From NCBI RefSeq assembly GCF_026340655.1, contig NZ_JAPEOZ010000001.1, forward strand, positions 9,920,001 through 9,984,000: a stretch of 64,000 nucleotides of DNA, read 5' to 3'. Position 1 is the stretch's first letter. Each line of letters begins with the position of its first letter. The notes below the pieces were generated by a model, which saw only the letters and a program-made list of their open reading frames with translations, did no database searches and had not been told where the DNA came from. The position numbers were made by a program, and so were the translations under genes. Of the stretch, positions 25,193 to 33,160 are shown in pieces. This DNA is from Streptomyces sp. NBC_01275 (GTDB lineage: Bacteria; Actinomycetota; Actinomycetes; Streptomycetales; Streptomycetaceae).

Positions 25193-25208
25193 TGTACCGT
25201 TCGGTCAA
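25193..25208. promoter_or_regulatory. TGTACC-N4-GGTCAA element
   Basis: TGTACCGTTCGGTCAA, in the control region of the divergent cyclase and SnoaL genes. Read on the minus strand it ends in GGTACAAT, giving a possible TACAAT -10 box for the cyclase gene, so a bound regulator would block that promoter. Confidence 0.6.
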
Positions 25209-25295
25209 CAAATCTTTGATGCTGTGGTGAGTAGCCTCTCCCTTAATCTCGCCAAGAGCAATAGACTGTGTGGTCGAAACAATCTGGAGGAACTA

Positions 25296-25691
25296 ATGAG
25301 TGATTCCACAGCGGCGTGGGTCGCGGCGGGCGTGCGATCCGTGATAGGGGCGCACACCCAGGCCCAGGACGCCGGACGTACGGACGACGTCGTCGCGCTG
25401 TACACCCCCGACGCGGTGCTGGAACTGCCGGGCATGGACCCCATCGAGGGGCATGACGCGCTGCGCGAGGCCTTCAAGTCGTGGGCGCCGACGCAGCCGC
25501 AGCTGCACCTGGTGACCAACACCGTCGTCGTCTCCCGGGCCGAGGGCGAGGCGACCGCGACCAGCGACGTGGCCTTCCTCCAGCGGGGCGAGTCCGGCTG
25601 GGCGGTGCAGCTCGTCGGGCACTACGAGGACACGCTGCGCCGTGACGAGGGCGGGTGGCGGCTGCACCGCAGGAGCACCACCTTCCAGTAG
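25296..25691 (+). CDS. SnoaL-like/NTF2-fold protein 1
   Basis: 131 aa, ATG 5 nt after TGGAGGA. Cone-shaped alpha+beta (NTF2) fold shown by the pattern HTQAQDAGRTDDVVALYTPDAVLELPGMDPIEGHDALREAF ... HLVTNTVV ... VGHYEDTLRRDEGGWRLHRR. Proteins of this class include polyketide cyclases, limonene-epoxide hydrolase-like enzymes, ketosteroid isomerases and non-enzymatic binding proteins. No strict catalytic triad can be assigned by eye. It is followed after 43 bp by a close paralogue, evidently from tandem duplication. Confidence 0.88.
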   Translation: MSDSTAAWVAAGVRSVIGAHTQAQDAGRTDDVVALYTPDAVLELPGMDPIEGHDALREAFKSWAPTQPQLHLVTNTVVVSRAEGEATATSDVAFLQRGESGWAVQLVGHYEDTLRRDEGGWRLHRRSTTFQ

Positions 25692-25734
25692 TCCCCCTGT
25701 CCAGTAGTCCCACCCTCTCACCCTTGGGAGCGAG

Positions 25735-26133
25735 ATGAGCACATCGACCGAGGCCTCGGTCGCGGCGAACGTCCAGGCCGCGATCGCCGCCTACGCACAG
25801 GCGCTGGACACCGGACGCCTCGACGACGTGGCCGAGCTGTTCTGGCCCGACGGCGTCGCCGAGATCGCCGGCATCGGCACCTTCGAAGGCCAGGAGGCCA
25901 TACGCAAGGGGTACTCGGCCTTCGCCCCGACCCAGCCCCAACTCCACCTGACGGCCAACACCGTCGTCACCTCGTGGACGCAGGACGAGGCGACCGCCGT
26001 GAGCAACCTCGCGTTCTTCCAGCGCGGCGAGGCGGGCTGGGCGGTGCTGCTCGTGGGCCGCTACGACGACACGCTCAGCCGGCGTGACGGCGTCTGGCGG
26101 TTCCAGCGGCGGGTGACGACCTTCCTGCAGTAG
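25735..26133 (+). CDS. SnoaL-like/NTF2-fold protein 2
   Basis: 132 aa paralogue of the preceding gene. The two align along their whole length (ALDTGRLDDVAELFWPDGVAEIAGIGTFEGQEAIRKGYSAFAPTQPQLHL against the equivalent AQDAGRTDDVVALYTPDAVLELPGMDPIEGHDAL...APTQPQLHL) with roughly half the residues shared. The acidic residues in strands differ between copies, suggesting diverged ligands or a heterodimer. The gene ends at an 18-bp terminator hairpin shared with the convergent monooxygenase. Confidence 0.88.
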   Translation: MSTSTEASVAANVQAAIAAYAQALDTGRLDDVAELFWPDGVAEIAGIGTFEGQEAIRKGYSAFAPTQPQLHLTANTVVTSWTQDEATAVSNLAFFQRGEAGWAVLLVGRYDDTLSRRDGVWRFQRRVTTFLQ

Positions 26134-26147
26134 CGCCGAGTGCGAGA

Positions 26148-26195
26148 CGGCGGGGCCGGTCGGGGATGGTTCAGCAGCCCCGACCGGCCCCGCCG
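26148..26195. terminator. Bidirectional terminator
   Basis: 18-bp stem (CGGCGGGGCCGGTCGGGG pairing with its complement at 26178-26195) around a 12-nt loop, between the convergent SnoaL and monooxygenase genes. Confidence 0.92.
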
Positions 26196-26201
26196 CGGTG
26201 T

Positions 26202-27830
26202 TCAGGCGTCGTCCTTCTCCATGGCCTTGGAGAAGGTGAACGTCGCGTACTCGTTCTGCCTGACGGCGGCGACGGTCTCCAGGAGCGCCCACCGACCCGT
26301 CGGGTTCAGCAGTTGCTTGACCGGCTTGCCGGGGATGTTGGCCCCGTAGAAGTAGCTGCTCTCCAGGAAGGAGGACTGCGTGCTGCTGTTCATCTGTTCC
26401 GTCCACTCCTCCTCGGCGCCGGCGGCCGCCTCGACGACGTCGTGGCCGTGGTCGCGCGCGTGGACGAGCGCGTCGGTGACGAGCTCCACCTGGTCGCCGG
26501 CGTACCGCGGGTTGTTGCCCGTCGCGCCGTGCGGTCCGCCGGGGAAGAAGAAGTTCGGGAAGCCGGCCGCCGCGATCCCGAGGTAGGTGCGCGGACCCTC
26601 CGCCCAGTACTCCTTCAGCGGGAGGCCCTGACGGCCGCGCACACCGAGCCGGTTGAGGGCGCCGGTGCCGAAGTCGTAGCCGGTCGCCCAGATGATGATG
26701 TCGAACTCCTCGACACCCGCGGAGGTTTCGATCCCGTCCTCGGTGATGCGGGTGATCGGCGTCTCGTTGATGTCGACGAGGGAGACGTTCGGCTTGTTGT
26801 ACGCCTCGTAGTAGCCGGTTCCGAAGGGAGGCCGCCGACCGCCGTAGCCGTGTCCCTTGGGGATCAGCTTCTCCGCCGTCTCCGGGTCCTTGACGATGCC
26901 GCGGATCTTGTCGGCCATGAACGCGCACCACTCCGCGTTCACGGTCTCGTTCGTCAGCATGTCCCAGTAGTGCTCGGACAGCTTGGTGAAGCCGGGCCCG
27001 TTCCACCGAGTCTCGTAGAACTCCTGGCGCTGCTCCGGGGTGTCGTCGAGGCCGGAACGCATGGTGATCTGGTGGAGGAAGCCGCTCGGCGAGGTGTTCA
27101 GCGTGTCGCGGATGGACTCGTAGTTCGCCTTGAGCTCGGCCTGCTCCTCCGGCGTGATCGGCCCGTTGTTGAGCGGGGTGAGCCAGTCGGCCTGCTTCTG
27201 GTAGACCGTGAGTTGGGCCACGTCGTCCGCGATCGCGGGGACGATCTGCACACCGCTGGATCCGGTGCCGATCTGGGCCACCCGCTTGCCGCTGAAGTCG
27301 ACGGGGGTCTTCGGCCAGCGGCTGGTGTGGTGCTGCTCGCCGCGGAAGTCCTCGCGTCCCGGGATGGCGGGGATGAACGGCACCGAGAGGTTACCGGTCG
27401 CCGCGACGACGTAGCGGGCCCGGAACTCGGTGCCGTCGCTGCCCCGTACGGTCCAGGTCCCGGACGGCTCGTCGTAGACGGCCTCGGTCACCTTGACCCC
27501 GAGCCGGATGTCGCGCCGCAGGTCGAACCGGTCGACGACGTGGTTGAAGTAGCGCTCGATCTCGGGCTGGCCCGCGAACTTCTCCGACCACTCCCACTCC
27601 TCCCACAGCTCCTTCGAGAACAGGTAGCCGTAGGTGTAGCTCTCGGAGTCGAAGCGCGCCTCGGGGTAGCGGTTCCAGTACCAGGTCCCGCCCACACCGG
27701 TGCCCGCCTCGATCAGCCGCGCCGAGAACCCGGCCTCGCGCGCCAGGTACAGCTGGTAGATGCCGGTGACGCCGGCTCCGATGACCAGGACGTCGGTCCA
27801 GGCGCTCGACACCTTCGTCGATTCGCTCAT
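26202..27830 (-). CDS. Baeyer-Villiger monooxygenase (FAD/NADPH, type I)
   Basis: 542 aa. FAD-binding GAGVTG at 18-23, the Baeyer-Villiger fingerprint FRGEQHHTSRWP at 162-173 and the NADPH-binding GTGSSG at 188-193; ATGYDFGTG lies near the C-terminal third. Such enzymes insert oxygen next to a ketone, turning cyclic ketones into lactones. It most resembles cyclohexanone/cyclopentadecanone-type enzymes in length and motif order, but the substrate cannot be read. The ATG lies downstream of TTGGAGGGCAG. Its promoter region holds a CGACCGGTCG palindrome and is shared with the divergent CMD/SDR operon. Confidence 0.95.
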   Translation of the reverse strand: MSESTKVSSAWTDVLVIGAGVTGIYQLYLAREAGFSARLIEAGTGVGGTWYWNRYPEARFDSESYTYGYLFSKELWEEWEWSEKFAGQPEIERYFNHVVDRFDLRRDIRLGVKVTEAVYDEPSGTWTVRGSDGTEFRARYVVAATGNLSVPFIPAIPGREDFRGEQHHTSRWPKTPVDFSGKRVAQIGTGSSGVQIVPAIADDVAQLTVYQKQADWLTPLNNGPITPEEQAELKANYESIRDTLNTSPSGFLHQITMRSGLDDTPEQRQEFYETRWNGPGFTKLSEHYWDMLTNETVNAEWCAFMADKIRGIVKDPETAEKLIPKGHGYGGRRPPFGTGYYEAYNKPNVSLVDINETPITRITEDGIETSAGVEEFDIIIWATGYDFGTGALNRLGVRGRQGLPLKEYWAEGPRTYLGIAAAGFPNFFFPGGPHGATGNNPRYAGDQVELVTDALVHARDHGHDVVEAAAGAEEEWTEQMNSSTQSSFLESSYFYGANIPGKPVKQLLNPTGRWALLETVAAVRQNEYATFTFSKAMEKDDA

Positions 27831-27881
27831 CTGCCCTCCAAGGTGACAGGGGCGGTGGTGCTCCTGCGGTGATTCATAGTT

Positions 27882-27891
27882 CGACCGGTCG
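27882..27891. promoter_or_regulatory. CGACCGGTCG palindrome, monooxygenase promoter
   Basis: Core of the 12-bp palindrome TCGACCGGTCGA, 52 bp before the Baeyer-Villiger gene, followed by the AT-rich ATCGAATATTC. It matches the cores at 11899 and 17847. Confidence 0.6.
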
Positions 27892-27981
27892 ATCGAATAT
27901 TCAGACCGAGCGTAGATGAGGGGGTCGGTGCGGGCAATGGGCGCGGTGGCGAACGTTTTGTGCGTCGACCCGCTTCAGCCA

Positions 27982-28010
27982 TTGATTGTACCGACCGTTT
28001 GATCTAACTT
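27982..28010 (+). promoter_or_regulatory. CMD/SDR promoter with shared operator
   Basis: -35 TTGATT, exactly 17 nt, -10 TAACTT. The region between contains TGTACCGACCGTTTGATCTA, which matches the elements at 9822 and 29294 at 18 of 20 positions. The CMD start codon is 47 nt downstream of the -10 box. Confidence 0.75.
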
Positions 28011-28056
28011 TCCGGTCAAGGCGATGGCCGCCTTCTCGTGCAAGCAGGAGCCGCAT

Positions 28057-28467
28057 ATGAACGCGAAGACCGCCGAGGAGTCCGAGGAGCCCGCAGCCGG
28101 CTCGGATCTGCGGGCCGCGGGTCTCGAAGCCCTGCGCGCGGTGCTGCCCGGGGTGTTTCCCGAGGGTGACGTCGACCTGCGGGACGGACAAGTGGGTGAG
28201 GAACTTGTCGAGATCGGCCTGACGACCGTGTTCGGCTCCCTGTGGGCCCGCAAGGGGCTCGGGTTCCGGGACCGCAGCCTGGTCACGCTGGGCATCCTGA
28301 TCGCGCTCGGCGCCGAGTCGGAGCTGAAGACCCACGTCCGGATCGCGCTGACCAACGGACTGACCGAGGACGAGATCGCCGAGGTCATCTACCACTCCGC
28401 CGGATACGCCGGCTACCCCCGCGCCACGGCGGCCCGCACCGCCGCCCGCGAGGCACTGGCCCGTTGA
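28057..28467 (+). CDS. Carboxymuconolactone decarboxylase-family protein
   Basis: 136 aa; ATG 6 nt after CAGGAG. All-helical CMD/AhpD-like fold: WARKGLGFRDRSLVTLGILIALGAESELKTHVRIALTNGLTEDEIAEVIYHSAGYAGYPRA is a textbook gamma-CMD pattern. It lacks the CxxC of AhpD peroxidase-type members, so a decarboxylase or lactone-ring role fits better. It begins an operon with an SDR 44 bp downstream, under the promoter at 27982. Confidence 0.92.
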   Translation: MNAKTAEESEEPAAGSDLRAAGLEALRAVLPGVFPEGDVDLRDGQVGEELVEIGLTTVFGSLWARKGLGFRDRSLVTLGILIALGAESELKTHVRIALTNGLTEDEIAEVIYHSAGYAGYPRATAARTAAREALAR

Positions 28468-28511
28468 CCGGGCCCGCCCGGCGGATCCGCAAGAGGCACT
28501 AAGGAGCACGC

Positions 28512-29252
28512 ATGTCACTGCAAGGAAAGGTCGCCGTGGTCACCGGCGGCGCCCGGGGCATCGGTCAGGGGATCGCGAAGGTCCTGGCGGCCAAGGGCGC
28601 AGCCGTCGCGGTCTGGGACCTGAACCTCGAAGGCGCCGAGAAGACGGTCGCCACGATCCAGGAAGCGGGCGGCAAGGCGATCGCCGTGGGCGGCGACGCC
28701 TCCGACGCCGCCGCGGTGGCGGCCGCGGCCGCCCGCACCCGCGAGGAGCTCGGACCGGTCGCCATCCTCGTCAACAACGCCGGGACGACCGCCTACCAGC
28801 CCTTCACCGACATCACCGAGGACGCCTGGGACCGCATGATCGGCATCAACCTGAAGGGGCCGTTCCTGGTCACCAAGGAGCTGGTGCCGGACATGCTGGC
28901 GGCCGGCTGGGGCCGGATCGTCAACATCTCCTCCTCGTCGGCGCAGACCGGCGCGCCCGCCATGGCCCACTACGCGGCGTCCAAGGGCGGTGTCATCGGC
29001 CTGACCCGGGCGCTGGCGATCGAGTACATCGACAAGGGCATCACCGTCAACCACGTCCCGCCCGGGTTCATCGACACCCCGCTGGTCCGCCAGGGCCCCG
29101 TCGACGTGGAGGCGGTCGCCGCCACCATGCCGATGAAGCGGGCCGGCACCCCCGAGGACGTCGCGTACGCGGTGGCCTATCTGGCCTCCCCGGAGGCGAG
29201 CTACGTCACCGGTCAGACGCTCAGCGCGAACGGCGGGCGCTACCTGGTGTGA
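28512..29252 (+). CDS. Short-chain dehydrogenase/reductase (FabG-like)
   Basis: 246 aa classical SDR with TGGARGIG at 11-18, NNAG, the Ser of SSSSAQTG and YAASK, plus a C-terminal TLSANGGRYLV in place of the more usual VDGG. It should oxidise or reduce a hydroxy/keto intermediate with NAD(P). AAGGAG precedes the ATG. It follows the CMD gene in the same operon. The next gene, the ferredoxin reductase, has its own promoter in the 114-bp gap. Confidence 0.93.
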   Translation: MSLQGKVAVVTGGARGIGQGIAKVLAAKGAAVAVWDLNLEGAEKTVATIQEAGGKAIAVGGDASDAAAVAAAAARTREELGPVAILVNNAGTTAYQPFTDITEDAWDRMIGINLKGPFLVTKELVPDMLAAGWGRIVNISSSSAQTGAPAMAHYAASKGGVIGLTRALAIEYIDKGITVNHVPPGFIDTPLVRQGPVDVEAVAATMPMKRAGTPEDVAYAVAYLASPEASYVTGQTLSANGGRYLV

Positions 29253-29293
29253 GTCCGGGCCGGAGCCCGGTCTTCTGGACGGAGCCCCGTCTA

Positions 29294-29322
29294 TTGATTG
29301 TACCGACCGTTAGGTCTATATT
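29294..29322 (+). promoter_or_regulatory. P450-operon promoter with shared operator
   Basis: -35 TTGATT, 17 nt, -10 TATATT, close to the vegetative consensus. The element TGTACCGACCGTTAGGTCTA spans spacer and -10 edge and is identical to that of the MFS promoter. It drives the reductase, ferredoxin, P450 and SDR genes. Confidence 0.8.
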
Positions 29323-29366
29323 TCCCGCACAGTCCGGACCCCGGGCACGCCGCAATGGAGCCGCGC

Positions 29367-30620
29367 ATGAGGATCGACAACGACAACGGGGACCGCGGGA
29401 CAGTCCCGGCCAGCGTCCTGGTGGTGGGCGCGTCAGCGTCCGGACTGACCACGGTGGAGGCGCTGCGGCGCACGGGGTACGCCGGAGCCGTCACGGTCCT
29501 CGGCGACGAGCCGCACCCTCCTTACGACCGGCCGCCGCTGTCCAAGCAGGTCCTCTCCGGCGCCTGGGAACCGGGCCGGGCCGAACTGCGGACCGCCGAG
29601 GTCCTGTCGGACCTGAACGCCGACTTCTGTCTGGGCGACCGGGCGACCGCGCTGCACGTGCCCACGCGGACCGTGCGGACGGAGTCCGGGCGGGAGCTGC
29701 GGGCGGACGCGATCGTGATCGCCACCGGGGTGCGGGCCCGGACGCTCCCGGGCCAGGAGCCCCTGGCCGGTGTGCACGTGCTGCGCAGCCTCGACGACGC
29801 GCTCGCCCTGCGGGAGGACCTGCGGACCGCCACCCGGCTGGTGGTCGTCGGCGAGGGCGTCCTCGGCTCCGAGATCGCGGCCACCGCGCGCACCCTCGGC
29901 CTCGACGTCACCCTCACCGGCCCGCTCGCCGCCCCGATGGCCCTGCAGGTGGGCCCGCTGGTGTCGGAAGCGCTGGCGGAACTGCACACCGAACGCGGAG
30001 TACGGCTGCGGCTGGGCGCCGGCGTCGCGGGCCTGACCGGCGAGCGGGGCCGGGTCACCGGCGTGGCGCTCGGCACGGGCGAGGTGCTGCCGGCCGACGT
30101 GGTGGTCGTCGCGATCGGCGCGTCCCCGGCGACGGACTGGCTGACGGACAGCGGTCTCGAGCTGGACAACGGCGTGGTGTGCGACTCACGGAGCCGGGCG
30201 GAGGACGGGATCTACGCCGTCGGCGACGTGGCCCGCTTCCACCACGAGCACCTCGGCCGTCTGGTCCGCCTGGAGAACCGTACGAACGCCACGGAGCAGG
30301 CCATCGCCGTCGCCGCCGACATCCTCGGCGAGGGCCGGCCGTATCTGCCGGTGCCGTACTTCTGGACCGACCAGTTCGACGCCAAGCTCCAGGTCCACGG
30401 CTTCCTTCCTCCCGACGCCGAAGCGGACGTCGTCGAGGGCGACCTGTCGGCCCGCCGGTTCGTGGTCCGCTACCGCAGCGAGGGCCGCGTCACGGGGGTG
30501 CTCGGCTGGAACATGCCGAAGCAGACGCGCCTGCGCCGCCAGGAGGTCGTCGACGCCCTCCCACGCCCGGACGCCACGCGCGCGGGGGCACCCCTGTTCG
30601 CGTCGACCCCTACCCACTGA
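29367..30620 (+). CDS. Ferredoxin reductase (FAD, P450 redox partner)
   Basis: 417 aa two-dinucleotide-fold flavoprotein of the rubredoxin/putidaredoxin reductase type: VLVVGASASGL for FAD, PYDRPPLSKQVLSG (a family hallmark), VVVGEGVLGSEIAATAR for NAD(P)H and GIYAVGDVARF for the flavin ribityl. The C-terminal reductase domain PYFWTDQFDAKLQVHG is intact. I chose the ATG at 29367 with GGAG 6 nt upstream; the ATG at 29355 has no ribosome site. It is followed by its ferredoxin and P450, giving a complete class I electron chain. Confidence 0.94.
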   Translation: MRIDNDNGDRGTVPASVLVVGASASGLTTVEALRRTGYAGAVTVLGDEPHPPYDRPPLSKQVLSGAWEPGRAELRTAEVLSDLNADFCLGDRATALHVPTRTVRTESGRELRADAIVIATGVRARTLPGQEPLAGVHVLRSLDDALALREDLRTATRLVVVGEGVLGSEIAATARTLGLDVTLTGPLAAPMALQVGPLVSEALAELHTERGVRLRLGAGVAGLTGERGRVTGVALGTGEVLPADVVVVAIGASPATDWLTDSGLELDNGVVCDSRSRAEDGIYAVGDVARFHHEHLGRLVRLENRTNATEQAIAVAADILGEGRPYLPVPYFWTDQFDAKLQVHGFLPPDAEADVVEGDLSARRFVVRYRSEGRVTGVLGWNMPKQTRLRRQEVVDALPRPDATRAGAPLFASTPTH

Positions 30621-30637
30621 ACGATCAGGAGAGACCC

Positions 30638-30832
30638 ATGAAGGTTGTCGTCGACGAGGACAAGTGCGTCGCCGCCGGACAGTGCGTGTCCGCCGCCATG
30701 GACGTGTTCGACCAGCGCGACGAGGACGGCATCGTCGTCCTGCTCAACGAGAACCCGCCGCCGGAGCTGGCCGACGACGTCCGCAACGCGGCCGCCGTGT
30801 GCCCGGCGCTGGCCATCCGCATCGAGGAATAG
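30638..30832 (+). CDS. [3Fe-4S]-type ferredoxin
   Basis: 64 aa with cysteines C10, C16 and C55-Pro in the spacing of single-cluster 3Fe-4S ferredoxins that serve actinobacterial P450s (MKVVVDEDKC, then CVAAGQC, then AVCPALAI). The second Cys position of a 4Fe-4S motif is absent. It sits 17 bp after the reductase and 72 bp before the P450 and passes electrons between them. AGGAGAG precedes the ATG. Confidence 0.95.
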   Translation: MKVVVDEDKCVAAGQCVSAAMDVFDQRDEDGIVVLLNENPPPELADDVRNAAAVCPALAIRIEE

Positions 30833-30904
30833 CTCCCCCCGGACTTCGGCCCCGGCAGCCCCGGGGCTCCCCCTTTACCCCCCACGTATCTGGAGGAAAC
30901 GACC

Positions 30905-32143
30905 ATGACCGAGGCCGATGTCCGGCTCGCCCCCGACGAGCCGGTCTACTACTACCAGGACGACAGGGACGCCAAGTGCCCCTACGCCCCGCCGCCCGGA
31001 CTGCGGGCCCTCAACGACGAGGCGCCCATCTCCCGGGGCCGGATCTGGGACGGCAGCACCCCCTGGCTCGTCACGGGCCACGCCGCGCAGCGCGCGATCC
31101 TGTCCGACCCCCGGGTGAGCTCGGACGACAAGCAGGCCGGGTTCCCGTACCCGAACCAGGCCATGGCGGAGAACGCCCCCCACCACCCGCTCACGATCTT
31201 CAACGCCGACGGCGCCGACCACACCCGGATCCGCCGGATGATGACCCGCCCGTTCACCCGCCCCCGGATGGAGGCGCTGCGCCCGGAGATCCAGCGGTTC
31301 ACCGACGAGCTCATCGACAAGATGCTGGCGGGCCCGAAGCCCGTCAACCTGACGACCGCGCTGTCCCTGCCGCTGCCCTCGCTGATGATCTGCGCGCTGC
31401 TCGGAGTGCCGTACGAGGATCACGAGTTCTTCCAGAAGCACGCCCGCGTGGCGACCACGAGCGAGAAGACGGCCGAGGACGACCGTGCGGCGGGCGAGGC
31501 GCTGGGCGGCTATCTGGCCAATCTGCTGCAGGTCAAGATGGAGACGCCGGCCGATGACGTGCTCTCGGACTTCGCGGCGCGGATCAAGGCGGGGGACCTC
31601 ACCCTTCCCGAGGCCACGCTGCTGTCCATGATCCTGCTGATCGCCGGGCACGAGACCAGCGCGACCATGATCACACTGGGCACCGGCCTGCTGCTGGACA
31701 ACCCCGAACAGCTGCGGCTGCTGCGGGAGACGGACGACCCGAAGATCGTCGCGAACGCGGTCGACGAGATCCTGCGCTATCTGACCGTCGCCACGTTCGG
31801 GCAGCGGCGCATCGCCCGTGAGGACTTCGCGTTCGAGGGTGCGGACATCAAGGCCGGGGACGGCATCATCGTCCCGCTGCCCGCGGGGAACTGGGACCCG
31901 GTGGCGTTCCCCGACCCGGAGCGGCTCGACCTCACCCGCAAGGCGACCCACCACCACGCCTTCGGCTGGGGCATCCACCAGTGCCTCGGCCAGCAGCTCG
32001 CCCGCATCGAGCTCCAGGTCGTCTACGGCACGCTCTACCGGCGCATCCCGACCCTGCGCCTCGCGGTCGACCGCGACGAGCTGAAGTTCCGGCCGGCCGA
32101 CGCGTTGGCCTTCGGCGTCAGCGAGTTGCCCGTCACCTGGTAG
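30905..32143 (+). CDS. Cytochrome P450
   Basis: 412 aa soluble bacterial P450. The I-helix oxygen motif AGHETS is at 247-252, the ExxR pair at E288/R291, and the heme loop FGWGIHQCLG with the thiolate at C360. The ATG follows TGGAGGAAACGACC. Size and motifs fit the CYP105/107-like actinobacterial group. It is expected to hydroxylate the pathway's starting hydrocarbon or terpenoid, using the reductase and ferredoxin encoded immediately upstream. The substrate is not inferable. Confidence 0.95.
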   Translation: MTEADVRLAPDEPVYYYQDDRDAKCPYAPPPGLRALNDEAPISRGRIWDGSTPWLVTGHAAQRAILSDPRVSSDDKQAGFPYPNQAMAENAPHHPLTIFNADGADHTRIRRMMTRPFTRPRMEALRPEIQRFTDELIDKMLAGPKPVNLTTALSLPLPSLMICALLGVPYEDHEFFQKHARVATTSEKTAEDDRAAGEALGGYLANLLQVKMETPADDVLSDFAARIKAGDLTLPEATLLSMILLIAGHETSATMITLGTGLLLDNPEQLRLLRETDDPKIVANAVDEILRYLTVATFGQRRIAREDFAFEGADIKAGDGIIVPLPAGNWDPVAFPDPERLDLTRKATHHHAFGWGIHQCLGQQLARIELQVVYGTLYRRIPTLRLAVDRDELKFRPADALAFGVSELPVTW

Positions 32144-32229
32144 CCGTCACCCGGCAGCCGAGCACCACCCCGATCAGCGCAGGGCGCCCGGAGCCGCCGG
32201 ACACCGCCCGACAACGTACGGAGTCACCC

Positions 32230-33147
32230 ATGAGCGAGTTCAGCTTCGAAGGGCGCGTGGCGGTCGTCACCGGCGCGGGCCGTGGTCTCGGCCGGGCCTA
32301 CGCCCGCCTTCTGGCGGAGCAGGGCGCGAAGGTCGTCGTCAACGACCTCGGCGGATCGATGGAGGGCGAGGGCGCCGACGCCGGCCCCGCGCAGAAGGTC
32401 GTGGACGAGATCAGGGCCGCCGGCGGCGAGGCCGTCGCCGACACGCACGACGTGTCCACGGAGGCGGGCGGCCGGGCGATCGTCGACTCCGCGATCGAGC
32501 ACTTCGGCCGGATCGACGTCCTCGTCAACAACGCCGGGATCATCCGGTGGGCGGGCCTGCCCGAGGTCGACCTCGACAACCTCGAACGGCATCTCGCCGT
32601 CCACCTGATCGGCTCCTTCAACACGCTGCGGGCCGCCTGGCCGCACTTCGTCGAACAGGGCTACGGCAGGGTCGTGCTGACGACGTCGAGCGGTGTCCTG
32701 GGACTTCCCAACAACCTGTCGTACGCGGCGGCGAAGGGCGGCACGATCGGGCTGGCGCGCAGCGCGAAACTGGCGGGCGAGCCGCACAACATCAAGGTCA
32801 ACCTGATCGCGCCGGCGGCGATGACCCGGATGGGCGGGGGAGAGCCGCCCGAGGACGCCCCGCCGACGCCCGGTCAGCCGTACATGCCGTCGAACGCGGT
32901 CGCCCCCATGGTCGCGTACCTCGCGCATGAGAACTGCCCGGTCAGCGGGGAGATCTACACGGCCGGGGCGGGCCGCTTCGCGCGGCTGTTCATCGCCTCC
33001 ACCGAGGGATACGCCCACGAGGACGGGCCCGCCTCGATCGAGGACGTCGCCAGGAACTGGGACGCCATCAACGAGGAGAAGGACTACTACGTCCCCTCCG
33101 ACCTGATGGCGTGGTCGGGATCCTTCCTCAAGCACCAGTTCTCCTAG
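32230..33147 (+). CDS. SDR, 3-hydroxyacyl-CoA dehydrogenase-like
   Basis: 305 aa. TGAGRGLG at 14-21, then VVVNDLGGSMEGEG, NNAG and the active site SYAAAK. The DLGG segment and the long C-terminal extension are typical of the dehydrogenase domain of multifunctional peroxisomal-type beta-oxidation enzymes. It is likely to oxidise a hydroxyacyl-CoA or the alcohol formed by the P450. ATG at 32230 follows GGAGTCACCC. It is last in the reductase-ferredoxin-P450 operon, which ends at the hairpin 33161-33207. Confidence 0.92.
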   Translation: MSEFSFEGRVAVVTGAGRGLGRAYARLLAEQGAKVVVNDLGGSMEGEGADAGPAQKVVDEIRAAGGEAVADTHDVSTEAGGRAIVDSAIEHFGRIDVLVNNAGIIRWAGLPEVDLDNLERHLAVHLIGSFNTLRAAWPHFVEQGYGRVVLTTSSGVLGLPNNLSYAAAKGGTIGLARSAKLAGEPHNIKVNLIAPAAMTRMGGGEPPEDAPPTPGQPYMPSNAVAPMVAYLAHENCPVSGEIYTAGAGRFARLFIASTEGYAHEDGPASIEDVARNWDAINEEKDYYVPSDLMAWSGSFLKHQFS

Positions 33148-33160
33148 GCCCACCCAGAGC

